Source of the DNA: Streptomyces sp. NBC_00286
GTDB taxonomy: Bacteria > Actinomycetota > Actinomycetes > Streptomycetales > Streptomycetaceae
NCBI RefSeq assembly: GCF_036173125.1
Contig: NZ_CP108054.1
Coordinates: 9,369,501 to 9,433,500, forward strand
Direction: 5' to 3'
Length of the DNA: 64,000 nucleotides
Shown: one piece after another, positions 8,291 through 17,254 of the stretch
Layout of the letters: each line of letters starts with the position of its first letter
How positions within the stretch are numbered: the first letter of the stretch is position 1
Translations under genes and position numbers: made by a program
The notes under the pieces: generated by a model
What the model was told of the DNA's origin: nothing
The model's database searches: none
Seen by the model: the letters and a program-made list of their open reading frames with translations, nothing else

Positions 8291-9058
8291 ATGTCCGGTC
8301 TCTTCCAAGTCCCTTGGTCCGACTACCAATCCGACCTCGTCGACGCACTCTGGCGCACCATCTCCTACACCGTCGTGAGCTTCGTCGGCGCCGTACTGCT
8401 CGGCCTGGCCGTGGCCCTGCTCAGGCTGAGCAAGATGTGGGCCGCGCGCGCCGTCGCCGCCGTCTACACCGAGGTCTTCAAGAACATCCCGCTCCTGGCC
8501 ATCATCTTCCTGGCCTACTTCGGCCTGGCCTCCGCCGGACTCAAGCTGGACGTGTTCACGGCCGGCTGCGTCAGCCTCATCGTCTTCTACGCCGCCTACC
8601 TGTCCGAGATCTTCCGCTCCGCGATCAGCGGGGTGCACGCCGGACAGACGGAGGCGGGGGAGGCGCTGGGACTGGGCAAGGCAGGCATCTTCGGCCAGGT
8701 GATCCTGCCGCAGGCCGTCCGGCAGGCACTGCCCGGCACCAACACCTTCCTCGTCGACCTGCTGAAGTCCACATCACTGCTGGTCACCATCTCCGCCGCC
8801 GAGCTGATGTCGGAGGGGCGGCTGATCACCTCGTCCACCTTCCGGGCACTGGAGGTGTACCTGGTCATCTCCGCCATCTACTTCGCCCTCTGCTACCCGC
8901 TCTCCCAACTCCTCCTGCTGCTGGAGCGGAAGGTCCGCGCAGGCGTCCCCCTGTCCCCATGGCGAAGGCGCCGGGTGCGGGCCGCCCGCGCCCTGCTCGC
9001 GGCCGACCTCCCAGCCGCCACCGACCGCAAGGCCGACCGGAAGGAGGCGACGGTATGA
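8291..9058 (+). CDS. Polar amino-acid ABC transporter permease (HisM/GlnP type)
   Basis: 255 residues with about five membrane helices (TVVSFVGAVLLGLAVALLRL, NIPLLAIIFLAYFGLASAGL). The EAA loop that docks with the ATPase is visible as SAISGVHAGQTEAGEALGLG followed by QVILPQAVRQALPG. It is the sole permease of the operon, so it probably acts as a homodimer. Its stop overlaps the ATPase start (ATGA at 9055), ensuring coupled translation. Confidence 0.94.
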   Translation: MSGLFQVPWSDYQSDLVDALWRTISYTVVSFVGAVLLGLAVALLRLSKMWAARAVAAVYTEVFKNIPLLAIIFLAYFGLASAGLKLDVFTAGCVSLIVFYAAYLSEIFRSAISGVHAGQTEAGEALGLGKAGIFGQVILPQAVRQALPGTNTFLVDLLKSTSLLVTISAAELMSEGRLITSSTFRALEVYLVISAIYFALCYPLSQLLLLLERKVRAGVPLSPWRRRRVRAARALLAADLPAATDRKADRKEATV

Positions 9059-9852
9059 CCGAGCCCGTCACCACAGCGAAGACCGTCGCACCGGCCGCCA
9101 CCACCGAGGCCGTCGTACGGATCCAGGGCCTCAGCAAGTCCTTCGACGGCCGTCTCGTCCTCGACAACGTGAACCTGGAGGTCGACCGCGGCCGGATCGT
9201 CAGCGTCATCGGGCAGAGCGGCGGCGGCAAGACGACCCTGATGCGCTGCGTCAACCTGCTGGAACGGCCGGACGGCGGCACGGTCGAGGTCGCCGGTGAA
9301 GTGGTGCACGACGGCGGCAGGATGGTCTGCCGCGACCTGCCCCGGCTGCGTCGTACGGTCGGCATGGTCTTCCAGCGGTTCAACCTGTTCCCGCATCTCA
9401 CCGCCGTCGAGAACGTCGTCCTGGCCCAGCGCAAGGCGGGCGTCCCCGAACAGGAGGCATTGGAGCGGGCCGTCGCGCTCCTGCGCCGGGTCGGGGTGGC
9501 CCACCGCGGCCTCGCCCAGCCCGAGCAGCTCTCCGGCGGTGAGCAGCAGCGCGTCGCCATCGCACGGGCCCTCGCCCTCAAGCCCGAGGTACTGCTCTTC
9601 GACGAGCCCACCTCCTCCCTGGACCCCGAGGCCACCAGGGAGGTACTGAGCGTGATGCGGGAACTCGCCGCGGACGGAATGACGATGCTGCTGGTCACCC
9701 ATGAACTGCCGTTCGCCCGCGAGGTGGCCGACCATGTCGTCTTCGTCGACGGCGGCCGCATCGTGGAGGAGGGCAGGCCCGAGGACGTCATCGACCACCC
9801 CGCCCAAGCTCGGACCCGCGAGTTCCTCGCCTCGTACGGACCCACGTCATGA
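9055..9852 (+). CDS. Polar amino-acid ABC transporter ATPase (GlnQ/HisP type)
   Basis: 265 residues. All nucleotide-binding motifs are intact: Walker A GQSGGGKTT, Q-loop GMVFQRFNLFPHLTAVEN, signature LSGGEQQRVAIARAL, Walker B VLLFDEPTSSLDPE and switch histidine LLVTHELPFA. The FNLFPHLT sequence is characteristic of polar amino-acid importers. A ~20-residue unstructured N-terminal leader precedes the domain. The gene overlaps both neighbours by four bases (start with the permease, stop with the oxidase). Confidence 0.95.
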   Translation: MTEPVTTAKTVAPAATTEAVVRIQGLSKSFDGRLVLDNVNLEVDRGRIVSVIGQSGGGKTTLMRCVNLLERPDGGTVEVAGEVVHDGGRMVCRDLPRLRRTVGMVFQRFNLFPHLTAVENVVLAQRKAGVPEQEALERAVALLRRVGVAHRGLAQPEQLSGGEQQRVAIARALALKPEVLLFDEPTSSLDPEATREVLSVMRELAADGMTMLLVTHELPFAREVADHVVFVDGGRIVEEGRPEDVIDHPAQARTREFLASYGPTS

Positions 9853-11156
9853 CCGGTGCATCCCCTGTGTCCGGTGCGGCGGGGCCACTCGGCGACAGTC
9901 CCGTCGTGGTCGTCGGGGGCGGCGTCGTGGGACTGTGCACGGCGTACTACCTGGCCGCGGCCGGTCTTCCGGTGGAGGTCGTCGAGCGGCGCGGACTGGG
10001 CTCCGGGGCCTCCCGGGGCAACGCGGGATGGGTCTGCCTCAGCCACTCCACGCCCGTCCCGGCGCCCGGCGTGGTGCGCTACGCCTTCCGCTCGCTGGGT
10101 CAGCCCGACTCGCCGCTCTATCTGCGGCCCCTGCCGGATCCGGCATTCGTACGGTGGCTGTGGCGGTTCTGGCGCAGCAGCACACCGGCCGCCTTCCGGC
10201 GCGGTTACGCGGCGATCGCCGAGCTGAACCGCGACACCTTCGACCTCTTCGACGGCCTGCGCGAGAACGGCGTCGCCACGACGCTGACCCGGCCCGGCAT
10301 GGTGCACGCCTTCCTGTCGCCGGCCGAGGCCCGCCACCATCTCGCGATCCAGCGGCAGATGGCGGACGGCCGCTACCCCATGCCCGACGACGTCACCACC
10401 GGCCCCGAGGCACATCTGCTGGACGAGGCACTGTCGCCCGGGGTGCGCGCGGCCTACCTCGTCGAGGGGGAGGGCGTGGTCGATCCGGAGGCATTCGCAC
10501 AAGGGCTGGGGGAGGCTCTGGCCGACGCGGGGGTGAAGGTCCACGAGAACGCGGAGGCCACCGGATTCCGGTCTACTGCCGGCCGCATCGCCGCGCTGCG
10601 CACCACCCAGGGCGAGATTCCCTGCGCGGCCGTCGTCGTCGCGGCCGGTATGCGCTCCCCGCACCTGCTGCGCTCTCTGGGACAACCGCTGCCCCTCCAA
10701 GCGGGCAAGGGCTACAGCTTCTCGGTGGAGCTGGACCGGGCGCCCCGGCACACGCTGTACTTCGGCGAGCGCAGGGCCGTCGCCTCACCGATCGGCGGCA
10801 CCACGCGGATCGGCGGCACGATGGAGCTGAGCGGCAACAACAACCGGCTCGACTGGCGCCGTATCGTCGCCGTCGCCCTCGCCAGCCGGCACTACCTGGG
10901 CCGCTGGTTCGACGATCCGGACGACCTGGTCGGCCTGATCCGCGACCCCTGGGTCGGCGGGCGGCCGTTCCTCCCCGACGGGCTCCCGGTGATCGACCGC
11001 GTCCCCGGCCACCGCAACGCCTTCGCGGCCACCGGCCACGGCATGCTCGGCGTCACGCTCGGCCCCGCCACCGGGCGCCGGCTCGCCGAGTACATCCGTA
11101 CCGGCCGACGGCCAGAGGCCCTCGCACCCTTCCGCTTCGACCGGCTGACCCGCTGA
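9849..11156 (+). CDS. FAD-dependent amino-acid oxidase/dehydrogenase (DadA-like)
   Basis: 435 residues, typical of the DAO superfamily. The Rossmann motif is VVVVGGGVVGLCTAYYLAAA with the acidic end of beta-2 (VVER), the GASRGNAGWV segment is the second FAD contact typical of D-amino-acid dehydrogenases, and the C-terminal FAD contact is GHGMLGVTLGPATGR. The substrate should be a D-amino acid, a secondary amine or an imino acid. Translational coupling to the importer ATPase (ATGA) implies uptake and oxidation of the same compound. It ends the operon; a strong terminator-like hairpin follows at 11179. Confidence 0.9.
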   Translation: MTGASPVSGAAGPLGDSPVVVVGGGVVGLCTAYYLAAAGLPVEVVERRGLGSGASRGNAGWVCLSHSTPVPAPGVVRYAFRSLGQPDSPLYLRPLPDPAFVRWLWRFWRSSTPAAFRRGYAAIAELNRDTFDLFDGLRENGVATTLTRPGMVHAFLSPAEARHHLAIQRQMADGRYPMPDDVTTGPEAHLLDEALSPGVRAAYLVEGEGVVDPEAFAQGLGEALADAGVKVHENAEATGFRSTAGRIAALRTTQGEIPCAAVVVAAGMRSPHLLRSLGQPLPLQAGKGYSFSVELDRAPRHTLYFGERRAVASPIGGTTRIGGTMELSGNNNRLDWRRIVAVALASRHYLGRWFDDPDDLVGLIRDPWVGGRPFLPDGLPVIDRVPGHRNAFAATGHGMLGVTLGPATGRRLAEYIRTGRRPEALAPFRFDRLTR

Positions 11157-11178
11157 GCCGTATCGAACCTCGGGGCGT

Positions 11179-11222
11179 GGTCGAGGACGTCACCCTCCCC
11201 CATGAAGACGACGTCCTCGACC
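11179..11222 (+). terminator. Perfect 13-bp hairpin after the amino-acid operon
   Basis: GGTCGAGGACGTC (11179-11191) pairs exactly with GACGTCCTCGACC (11210-11222) across an 18-base loop, 22 bases after the oxidase stop. There is no clear T-run, as is usual for Streptomyces terminators. Confidence 0.65.
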
Positions 11223-11357
11223 GCTCCCCCGGGTGCCGGAACATGGCCTGTGGCCCGCGCACAAAGGATGCCGTCGGCCGACCGCCGGGCGCCTGAGTCG
11301 AGGGGTACTCAAGTCACCCTGTATCAGGGATGAGTAGCCCGACTCTTCTTGTACGTG

Positions 11358-13379
11358 ATGACTTACGAACGGGACGCGAAGACCCTGGAACTGCCCTGGC
11401 CGTTCACCGGACGCGAAGCCGAACTGGACCTGATCCGCAGGTCACTGACCGCCGGAAGGCGCGGCATCGTGGTGACGGGCCGCGCGGGCTGCGGCAAGAC
11501 CCGGCTCGTCACCGAGGCCGTACGCGACTCCGGTTGCACGAAGGTGACCGGGACGCCCGGGACCCGGCAGCTGCCCTTCGCCGCGTTCGCGCACCTGCTG
11601 CCGGAGACGGTCTCCCTGCACCGTGCGGTCCAACTCCTCGCAAACATCCGCCTGTTGATCGTCGACGACGCGCATCTGCTGGACGACGCCTCGGCCGCGC
11701 TGGTCCACCAGTTGGCCGTGCACGGCCGTACCCGCCTGATCGTCGTCGTGACGGACGGCGAACCGGTCCCCGACGCGATCTCCCGCCTGTGGACCGGAGA
11801 ACTGCTGCCACGCCTCGCCCTGGAACCGCTGCCACGGGAGGACCTGGCCCAGCTCGTGACAGCGGGCGCCGGCGGTACCGCGGAGCCGCTCACCGTGAAC
11901 CGGCTGCACCGGCTGTGCCAGGGAGACCTGCGCCTGCTGCGCGCCTTGCTCGACGCGCTGCGCGAGCGCGGATCGCTGACGCGGGGTTCCGACGCGTGGT
12001 CCTGGCGGGGCCCGGTACCGGTGACCGCGCCCCTCCGCGAACGGACTGCGGGGGCTCTCGCAGGGCTCAGCCCGGACGAACGGGCTGTCCTCGAAGAGCT
12101 CGCTTTCAGCGAACCACTGCCCCTCGATGCCGGCGAGCTGGACCTGCGGGTCCTCGAACTCCTGGAAGCGCAAGGGTTGGTGGCCATCGACGACCACTCC
12201 TCCGTCCGCCTCGCTCACCCTCTGCACGGCCCGGTGCTCCGCTCGGAGGCCGGACAACTGCGGGCCAGGCGGCTGTCCCGTACACCGTCCCGGTGCGGCC
12301 CGGCCCTCGAAGCGGAGGGTGCCACTCTGGCGCGACGGATCGAGCAGGCAGACGTACGGGACGTGCCGACGCCGATCGGTGACTGGCTGGCTGGGGAGGG
12401 CGCGGGCCCGGACAGCGCGGTCCCCGCCGGGTACGCGGTGGTGCGTGCACGGTACGCACGGCTGCGCGGAGAGCTGCGCGAGGCGGTGGCGTGGGCGCGG
12501 GAGGGTATGCGGGCGGTCCCGGGCGACCTGGGCTGCCGTGCCGAACTGGCTGTGGCAGAGGCGCGGGAGGGTATGCGGGAGGTTCCGGACGTCGTGGGCT
12601 GTCGTGTCGAACTTGCCGTGGCTCAGGCGCAGTTGGGCAACGCGTCGGCGGGCGCGCGCGAGATGCTGGCGGCGGGTCCGGCGTCCGGCCGGGCGGACAC
12701 GTGGCTGAGGGCCGCCCGAGGTGACATCGCCGGAGCACTGGAGTCGATCACGGGGGACGACGCCTACGCTCTGAACAGCGGCGCCGTCACCCTCGCCCTG
12801 CCGCAGGACGTCCATGCCGAGGCCAGCCGCGTCGGCGGCCAGGTCGCCTACGCTCTGCACGACGCGGTGCGCCTTGGCGAACCCGCCCTGGTCGCGGACC
12901 GGTTGGCCCAGCTTCCCGGGGAACCCGCGGCTCTCCTCTCCCTGCACGCGGACGCTCTCGCCCGTGGTGACGGCCCGGCCCTGGACCGAGCCGCCGAACG
13001 CCTTGAGCAGCGCGGCTTCCTGCTGTTCGCCGCCGAAGCACACGCGCACGCCGCGTCGGCGCACGATGACCCGCGGGCCGCCCGCATGTCCCGTACGCGG
13101 GCCGTCACTCTGGCCCGGCGCTGTCAGGGTGCCCGCACGCCAGCCCTCTCGGGCCTGGTCCTGGGCGAACTCACGGCCCGCCAGCGGCAGATCGTCACCC
13201 TCGCCGCGGCCGGTCTGAGCAACCGTGAGATAGCGGAGCAACTGACTCTGTCGGTCCGCACCGTCGGTAATCACCTCCACAGCGCGTATACCCGACTCGG
13301 CGGTACCGATCGCGGCTCTCTGCCGCGGCTCGTGGACGACGCGGATGGAGCGCCATTGCCGGACGCATGGTCGGCGTGA
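11358..13379 (+). CDS. Large LuxR-family (LAL-like) regulator with AAA/STAND ATPase domain
   Basis: About 673 residues from the ATG at 11358; a TTG (11349) or GTG (11355) just upstream would add only a few residues, and no start has a strong ribosome site. Domains: an N-terminal ATPase (FTGREAELDLIRRSL, Walker A VVTGRAGCGKTRLVTEA, Walker B LLIVDDAHLLDD), a long helical repeat region, and a C-terminal LuxR helix-turn-helix (ELTARQRQIVTLAAAGLSNR, EIAEQLTLSVRTVGNHLHSA). It is shorter than the ~900 residues common in LAL activators. The helical region contains a 66-bp in-frame duplication (12495-12626). It is not obviously operonic, and its targets are unknown. Confidence 0.9.
   Translation: MTYERDAKTLELPWPFTGREAELDLIRRSLTAGRRGIVVTGRAGCGKTRLVTEAVRDSGCTKVTGTPGTRQLPFAAFAHLLPETVSLHRAVQLLANIRLLIVDDAHLLDDASAALVHQLAVHGRTRLIVVVTDGEPVPDAISRLWTGELLPRLALEPLPREDLAQLVTAGAGGTAEPLTVNRLHRLCQGDLRLLRALLDALRERGSLTRGSDAWSWRGPVPVTAPLRERTAGALAGLSPDERAVLEELAFSEPLPLDAGELDLRVLELLEAQGLVAIDDHSSVRLAHPLHGPVLRSEAGQLRARRLSRTPSRCGPALEAEGATLARRIEQADVRDVPTPIGDWLAGEGAGPDSAVPAGYAVVRARYARLRGELREAVAWAREGMRAVPGDLGCRAELAVAEAREGMREVPDVVGCRVELAVAQAQLGNASAGAREMLAAGPASGRADTWLRAARGDIAGALESITGDDAYALNSGAVTLALPQDVHAEASRVGGQVAYALHDAVRLGEPALVADRLAQLPGEPAALLSLHADALARGDGPALDRAAERLEQRGFLLFAAEAHAHAASAHDDPRAARMSRTRAVTLARRCQGARTPALSGLVLGELTARQRQIVTLAAAGLSNREIAEQLTLSVRTVGNHLHSAYTRLGGTDRGSLPRLVDDADGAPLPDAWSA
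12495..12626 (+). repeat. 66-bp tandem duplication inside the LuxR-family gene
   Basis: 12495-12560 and 12561-12626 encode two adjacent 22-residue copies (AREGMRAVPGDLGCRAELAV and AREGMREVPDVVGCRVELAV, each plus two residues). The reading frame is kept. The copies have diverged by several substitutions, so the event is not very recent. Confidence 0.9.
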
Positions 13380-13520
13380 TGCGGCACGTTTTGCGCGGCG
13401 GGGGAGGACGACTGACCTGGCGGTTCGGTCCGGCGCCCACGGGGGGTGGTGGGTTCAGTCCGTGGGCGACTGCGGCCCGTCGTTGGCGGTTCCTTTCCCC
13501 AGCCCCGCCCCTTCCCGAAA

Positions 13521-13537
13521 CTGGGGCTGCGCCCCAG
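13521..13537 (+). terminator. Short GC hairpin downstream of the LuxR-family gene
   Basis: CTGGGGC (13521-13527) and GCCCCAG (13531-13537) form a perfect stem with a three-base loop. This element is of the kind repeated in many Streptomyces intergenic regions and may stop transcription from the 11358 gene. Confidence 0.45.
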
Positions 13538-13640
13538 ACCCCCTGCCTCCGGCGGGGTGGCTGGTGGCGCCTACCGCGGGTGGGTGGGTTCATAGGGTGT
13601 GTGGGGTGCCTAGCGGGGTGGGGGTGACACGTTGTGTCGC

Positions 13641-13690
13641 GGCTGCGGGTGCGTTGTGGCTTGTCGCGCAGTTCCCCGCGCCCCTAAAGG
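13641..13690 (+). repeat. Dispersed Streptomyces intergenic element, left inverted arm
   Basis: The sequence GCGGGTGCGTTGTGGCTTGT followed by CGCGCAGTTCCCCGCGCCCC recurs, in inverted orientation and with some divergence, at about 14471-14535, on the other side of the 32-bp array. A related copy lies at about 45389-45455. This type of element is common between convergent genes in Streptomyces. Confidence 0.6.
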
Positions 13691-13750
13691 CAAAAGCCTG
13701 CGACTGCCCGCACCCCGACGAGCAAGCGACCCGAAAAAGCCCTCGCCCCG

Positions 13751-14230
13751 GAAGGCGCCCGCACCCGGGCAGCCTGTGCCGGGAAGGCGCCCGCACCCGG
13801 GCAGCCTGTGCCGGGAAGGCGCCCGCACCCGGGCAGCCTGTGCCGGGAAGGCGCCCGCACCCGGGCAGCCTGTGCCGGGAAGGCGCCCGCACCCGGGCAG
13901 CCCGTGCCGGGAAGGCGCCCGCACCCGGGCAGCCCGTGCCGGGAAGGCGCCCGCACCCGGGCAGCCCGTGCCGGGAAGGCGCCCGCACCCGGGCAGCCCG
14001 TGCCGGGAAGGCGCCCGCACCCGGGCAGCCCGTGCCGGGAAGGCGCCCGCACCCGGGCAGCCCGTGCCGGGAAGGCGCCCGCACCCGGGCAGCCCGTGCC
14101 CGGAAGGCGCCCGCACCCGGGCAGCCCGTGCCCGGAAGGCGCCCGCACCCGGGCAGCCCGTGCCGGGAAGGCGCCCGCACCCGGGCAGCCCGTGCCGGGA
14201 AGGCGCCCGCACCCGAGCAGCCCGTGCCCG
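13751..14230. repeat. 32-bp tandem repeat array, 15 units
   Basis: Units begin with GAAGGCGCCCGCACCCGGGC and recur exactly every 32 bp at 13751, 13783, 13815 and so on to 14199; a degenerate sixteenth unit starts at 14231. The first four units read CCTGTGCC at the join and later ones CCCGTGCC; the joins before 14103, 14135 and 14231 read GTGCCC. Each unit contains GCCCG-CACC-CGGGC, able to form a small hairpin. Because 32 is not a multiple of three, it opens long repetitive frames on both strands that are not genes. It fills the gap between the convergent LuxR-family and CHAT genes. Confidence 0.92.
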
Positions 14231-14470
14231 GAAGGAGCCCGCGCCCCGGGCAAGCCCGCGGTCCGGACAGCCCGCCCGGAGGGAGCCCGCACCCCCATGG
14301 CCCCGCAGCCGCCCACGGCGGCAAGGGGACGGGGCGGGGGTGTGCGCCCGCAGCGGCCGGCGCGCCAACACCGGCACCCCCTACCAGCCGACAGCAACGC
14401 GCGCCGGTCCGAGGACGGACACCCCCGACGCGGCCCCGCACCCACCACCCACCCAAGCGGCGCGAGGCTG

Positions 14471-14535
14471 TGACATATGCGGCTCCGCCGCGCGGGCGCG
14501 AGCAACCACAACGAACCCGCACCCGGCAACCGAAC
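14471..14535 (-). repeat. Dispersed Streptomyces intergenic element, right inverted arm
   Basis: Read on the minus strand, this gives GCGGGTTCGTTGTGGTTGCT followed by CGCGCCC, matching the left arm at 13641-13670 in inverted orientation. Together the two arms bracket the 32-bp array and lie just beyond the 3' end of the CHAT gene. Confidence 0.55.
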
Positions 14536-14579
14536 CCAACCCCTACGAACCCACCCGCCCAACCGCCGGAGGCAACCGC

Positions 14580-17183
14580 CTACGCCGCCCCAAACGCCGT
14601 AAACGACCACCCCGTAACCTGATGCACCGCATCACCCGGCAGCCCCGCTCGCGCATCCCGCAGGGCCTCGGCCAAGGACAGGCCGGAGCTCAGGCCCTTG
14701 TGCAGCGCGAGCATCAACGGCACCACCGTGGCGTCGTTGACAGGAACACCGCTCGCCACGACACCCGCAGTGCCCAGCGGCAACAGGGCCGAGACCAGGC
14801 CGAGCACCTCATCGGCGCCGACCGACGCGAGTCGGCCCGTGTCGCAGCTGGACAAGATGATGCGATACGGGCTGCGACGCAGGCGCTCGAAGTCGTGCAC
14901 GATCAGCGGCCCGTCGGCCATCCGCAGGGACGAGAAGAGCGGACTGTCCGCACGAAACGTACCGTGCGCGGCGATATGCGCCAGCACGGCGCCGTCCAGC
15001 GAGTCCAGTACGCGCGGCACCCGCGCCTCATCACCTTCCAGCACGGTCGTATCGCCGTAGCGGCCGGCGAGTTCGGGCACCTCCGCGCCACCGGTCGCCA
15101 GGCCAGGCCCCCGGACCAGCACATGCCCCCCGTCCGGCGGCGGCTCCGTCTCAACAGCCCGCAGCCAACTGCTCGCCGACGGCGAGACGCTCACCACCCG
15201 CTCGCGAAGCGAAGGCAACAGCGCCCACGGCACACGATGCAGCCTGGCCGGCGGCACCACCACAAGCGGCCCCGGGCCCAGCTGGGACACGGCCGCGGCC
15301 AACAACAGCTCCTCCAGCCGCCGCCCCGCAGCCTCCAGCACCGGCAGCCGACCCTCCGCCCCAGGATGGGCAAGCCGCCGCAGCCCGGCCTGCACATGCT
15401 CGGCCTCGGCCAACGCGTCCGCGAGCGACCCGCCCTCAAACCGCCGTACGCGGCCCTCACCGCAGAGCAGCACCTGAACCCGGCCGCCCAGCTCGGCGAT
15501 CTCCACCAACTGCCCGCCGCCCAGCCGCTCCAGCAGCCGACCCGGTTCGAACCGATGCCCATCGTCCGGCACCTCACCACGCATCCGCAGCGTCCGCGAC
15601 CGTATCTCCCGCTCCAGCCGCCGCTGTTCCCGCTCCAGCGCCGGCACCGGACGCCCGTCGACGCGGGCCTCCTCCGCCCGCGCGGCGATCTCCCGGAACG
15701 CGGTGAGATTCCGCAACAGGGCCGGATCGGCGGGCGGCCGCGTGGGCGGAGCCGACAGCGCCGTGGCCCGCCAGCGCTCGCTCCACACCAGCAGCCGCCG
15801 CGGCCCGCCCGAGACCAGGCTGGCCCGCTGAGCCATCGCGGCCAGCTCCGCGCCCTGCGCGGTCGCCCGGGCGCGCAACTCGGAGGCACCGAGCGTCATC
15901 CGGTGATCGTCGAGCACATCGAGCCCGCGTCGGCAGGCCTCCAGTACGCCCCGGCTGGAACTGGCGGCCTCGGCCCGCAACGCCTGCGCGGCCCACCCCG
16001 TCATCCGTGCCAACGGCGGCCCGCTCCGCCGACTGCGCGCGGCCACCCCCAGATGCCGCTCGGCCTCCGCCCGCCGACCCAGCCGCAACGCGATCCGCCC
16101 CGCAAGCAGCGACGCCTCGGGCGCGGCCGGCGAGCCGCATTCCTCCAACCGCCCGGCCACGGCCGCCGCATCGGCCACCATCCGCCCCGAGGCGCGCCCG
16201 GTCGCCAACCGCGCCTCGATCAGCACCAGTTGGGCATGCGTCTCCCACCAGTCGCGACGCTGCCCCGCGAAGAGCCGTACGGCATCGCCCGCCCGCGCGA
16301 TAGCGGTGTCCGGATCGCCCGCGAGCCGAGCGGCACGTGCCGCGACCAGCAGCAGCTCAGCCTTACGGGTCGTCTGCCCGCCGATACGGTCGAGCACCTG
16401 GACCGCTGCGTCAGCCTCCGCCAGCGCCTCGGGCGCGAGCCCGGCCGCCATCAGCACCTCACAGCGCCGGATGTGGAACACGAACTGCGGCGTGCCGAGC
16501 TTCGCGTACCGCTCCTCGGCCTCGTCGAACAGCCGCAGCGCCGCCGGAATGTCACCCGACCGGAAGGCCGCCAGCGCCCGGCTCTCCACGACATCGGCCT
16601 TGTCGTGCTCCTGGCCGGTGGTGTCCCACAGCCGCTCCGCCGCCGTGAAGTCGGCCTCCGCCCGCTCCACCGCGCCCAGCGCCAGATGCACCGTGGCACG
16701 CAGCGTCAGGGCGCGCGCCGTCCAGATCACATCGCCGGCCTGCCGCAGCACGGGCGTCGCCCGGCGCACATCGTCCAGCGCCTCCCGATGGTGCCCCAGC
16801 ACCCACCACACGTACGCCCGCCGGTACAGGACACGGGCGCGGGTGTGCCCCGTGCCCCGCTCGACTCCCCGCTCGAGCGCGGCAAGACCCTGCCGCGTAC
16901 GACCGTCGTGAACCAGCGCCACCCCCAGCGTGCCGAGGACATCCGCCTCCCGCTCGGCCGACCCCGACCGCGCCGCGAGATCGCGAGCCCGCCGCAGATA
17001 CCGCAGCGCGACCCGCAGATCACCGAAGTCCCGCTGCCACATACCGATCACGTGATGGGCGACAGCGGCGTGCAACGGCGAGGGATCGCCGTCGAGCACC
17101 GCCTCCGCTCTCGCCAGCGCCTCGCCAGGGCGGGCGAACACCATCGGGAGCAGCTCGAAAATCGGGTCGCTTCCACCTGTCAC
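14580..17183 (-). CDS. TPR-CHAT caspase-like protease
   Basis: 867 residues starting at a GTG (17183), with no signal peptide, so cytoplasmic. Residues ~20-560 are a long array of TPR-like helical hairpins (HHVIGMWQRDFGDLRVALRY, ADVLGTLGVALVHDGRTRQG, ALTLRATVHLALGAVERAEA). Residues ~600-867 are a CHAT domain, a clan CD caspase-like peptidase. The catalytic histidine is in AHIAAHGTF (about H740) and the cysteine in IILSSCDTG (about C780); the following VLGLVSALLPLGTAGVVASG and LSLAEALRDAR are the usual CHAT core. Both catalytic residues are intact, so activity is expected. TPR arrays in such proteins usually serve as sensor or autoinhibitory scaffold. It is divergent from the S8 protease/ECF sigma genes, with 155 bp between starts; substrate unknown. 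Confidence 0.93.
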   Translation of the reverse strand: MTGGSDPIFELLPMVFARPGEALARAEAVLDGDPSPLHAAVAHHVIGMWQRDFGDLRVALRYLRRARDLAARSGSAEREADVLGTLGVALVHDGRTRQGLAALERGVERGTGHTRARVLYRRAYVWWVLGHHREALDDVRRATPVLRQAGDVIWTARALTLRATVHLALGAVERAEADFTAAERLWDTTGQEHDKADVVESRALAAFRSGDIPAALRLFDEAEERYAKLGTPQFVFHIRRCEVLMAAGLAPEALAEADAAVQVLDRIGGQTTRKAELLLVAARAARLAGDPDTAIARAGDAVRLFAGQRRDWWETHAQLVLIEARLATGRASGRMVADAAAVAGRLEECGSPAAPEASLLAGRIALRLGRRAEAERHLGVAARSRRSGPPLARMTGWAAQALRAEAASSSRGVLEACRRGLDVLDDHRMTLGASELRARATAQGAELAAMAQRASLVSGGPRRLLVWSERWRATALSAPPTRPPADPALLRNLTAFREIAARAEEARVDGRPVPALEREQRRLEREIRSRTLRMRGEVPDDGHRFEPGRLLERLGGGQLVEIAELGGRVQVLLCGEGRVRRFEGGSLADALAEAEHVQAGLRRLAHPGAEGRLPVLEAAGRRLEELLLAAAVSQLGPGPLVVVPPARLHRVPWALLPSLRERVVSVSPSASSWLRAVETEPPPDGGHVLVRGPGLATGGAEVPELAGRYGDTTVLEGDEARVPRVLDSLDGAVLAHIAAHGTFRADSPLFSSLRMADGPLIVHDFERLRRSPYRIILSSCDTGRLASVGADEVLGLVSALLPLGTAGVVASGVPVNDATVVPLMLALHKGLSSGLSLAEALRDARAGLPGDAVHQVTGWSFTAFGAA

Positions 17184-17254
17184 TCAAAGGATGCTAGGGC
17201 CGCGGGCAGTGCCGTAGACAGGCCCAACGCCCGAATCGACCACCACCGCTGCCG

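Noticed and set aside
8865..10751. A 628-codon minus-strand frame across the amino-acid importer and oxidase genes
   Set aside because: It is antisense to three well-defined, mutually coupled genes and has no recognisable protein features.
11442..13280. A 612-codon minus-strand frame opposite the LuxR-family gene
   Set aside because: Shadow of high third-position GC; the plus-strand protein has Walker and LuxR motifs.
13751..14262. CRISPR array
   Set aside because: Units abut with no unique spacers, repeat length is constant at 32 bp and there are no cas genes. It is a simple tandem repeat.
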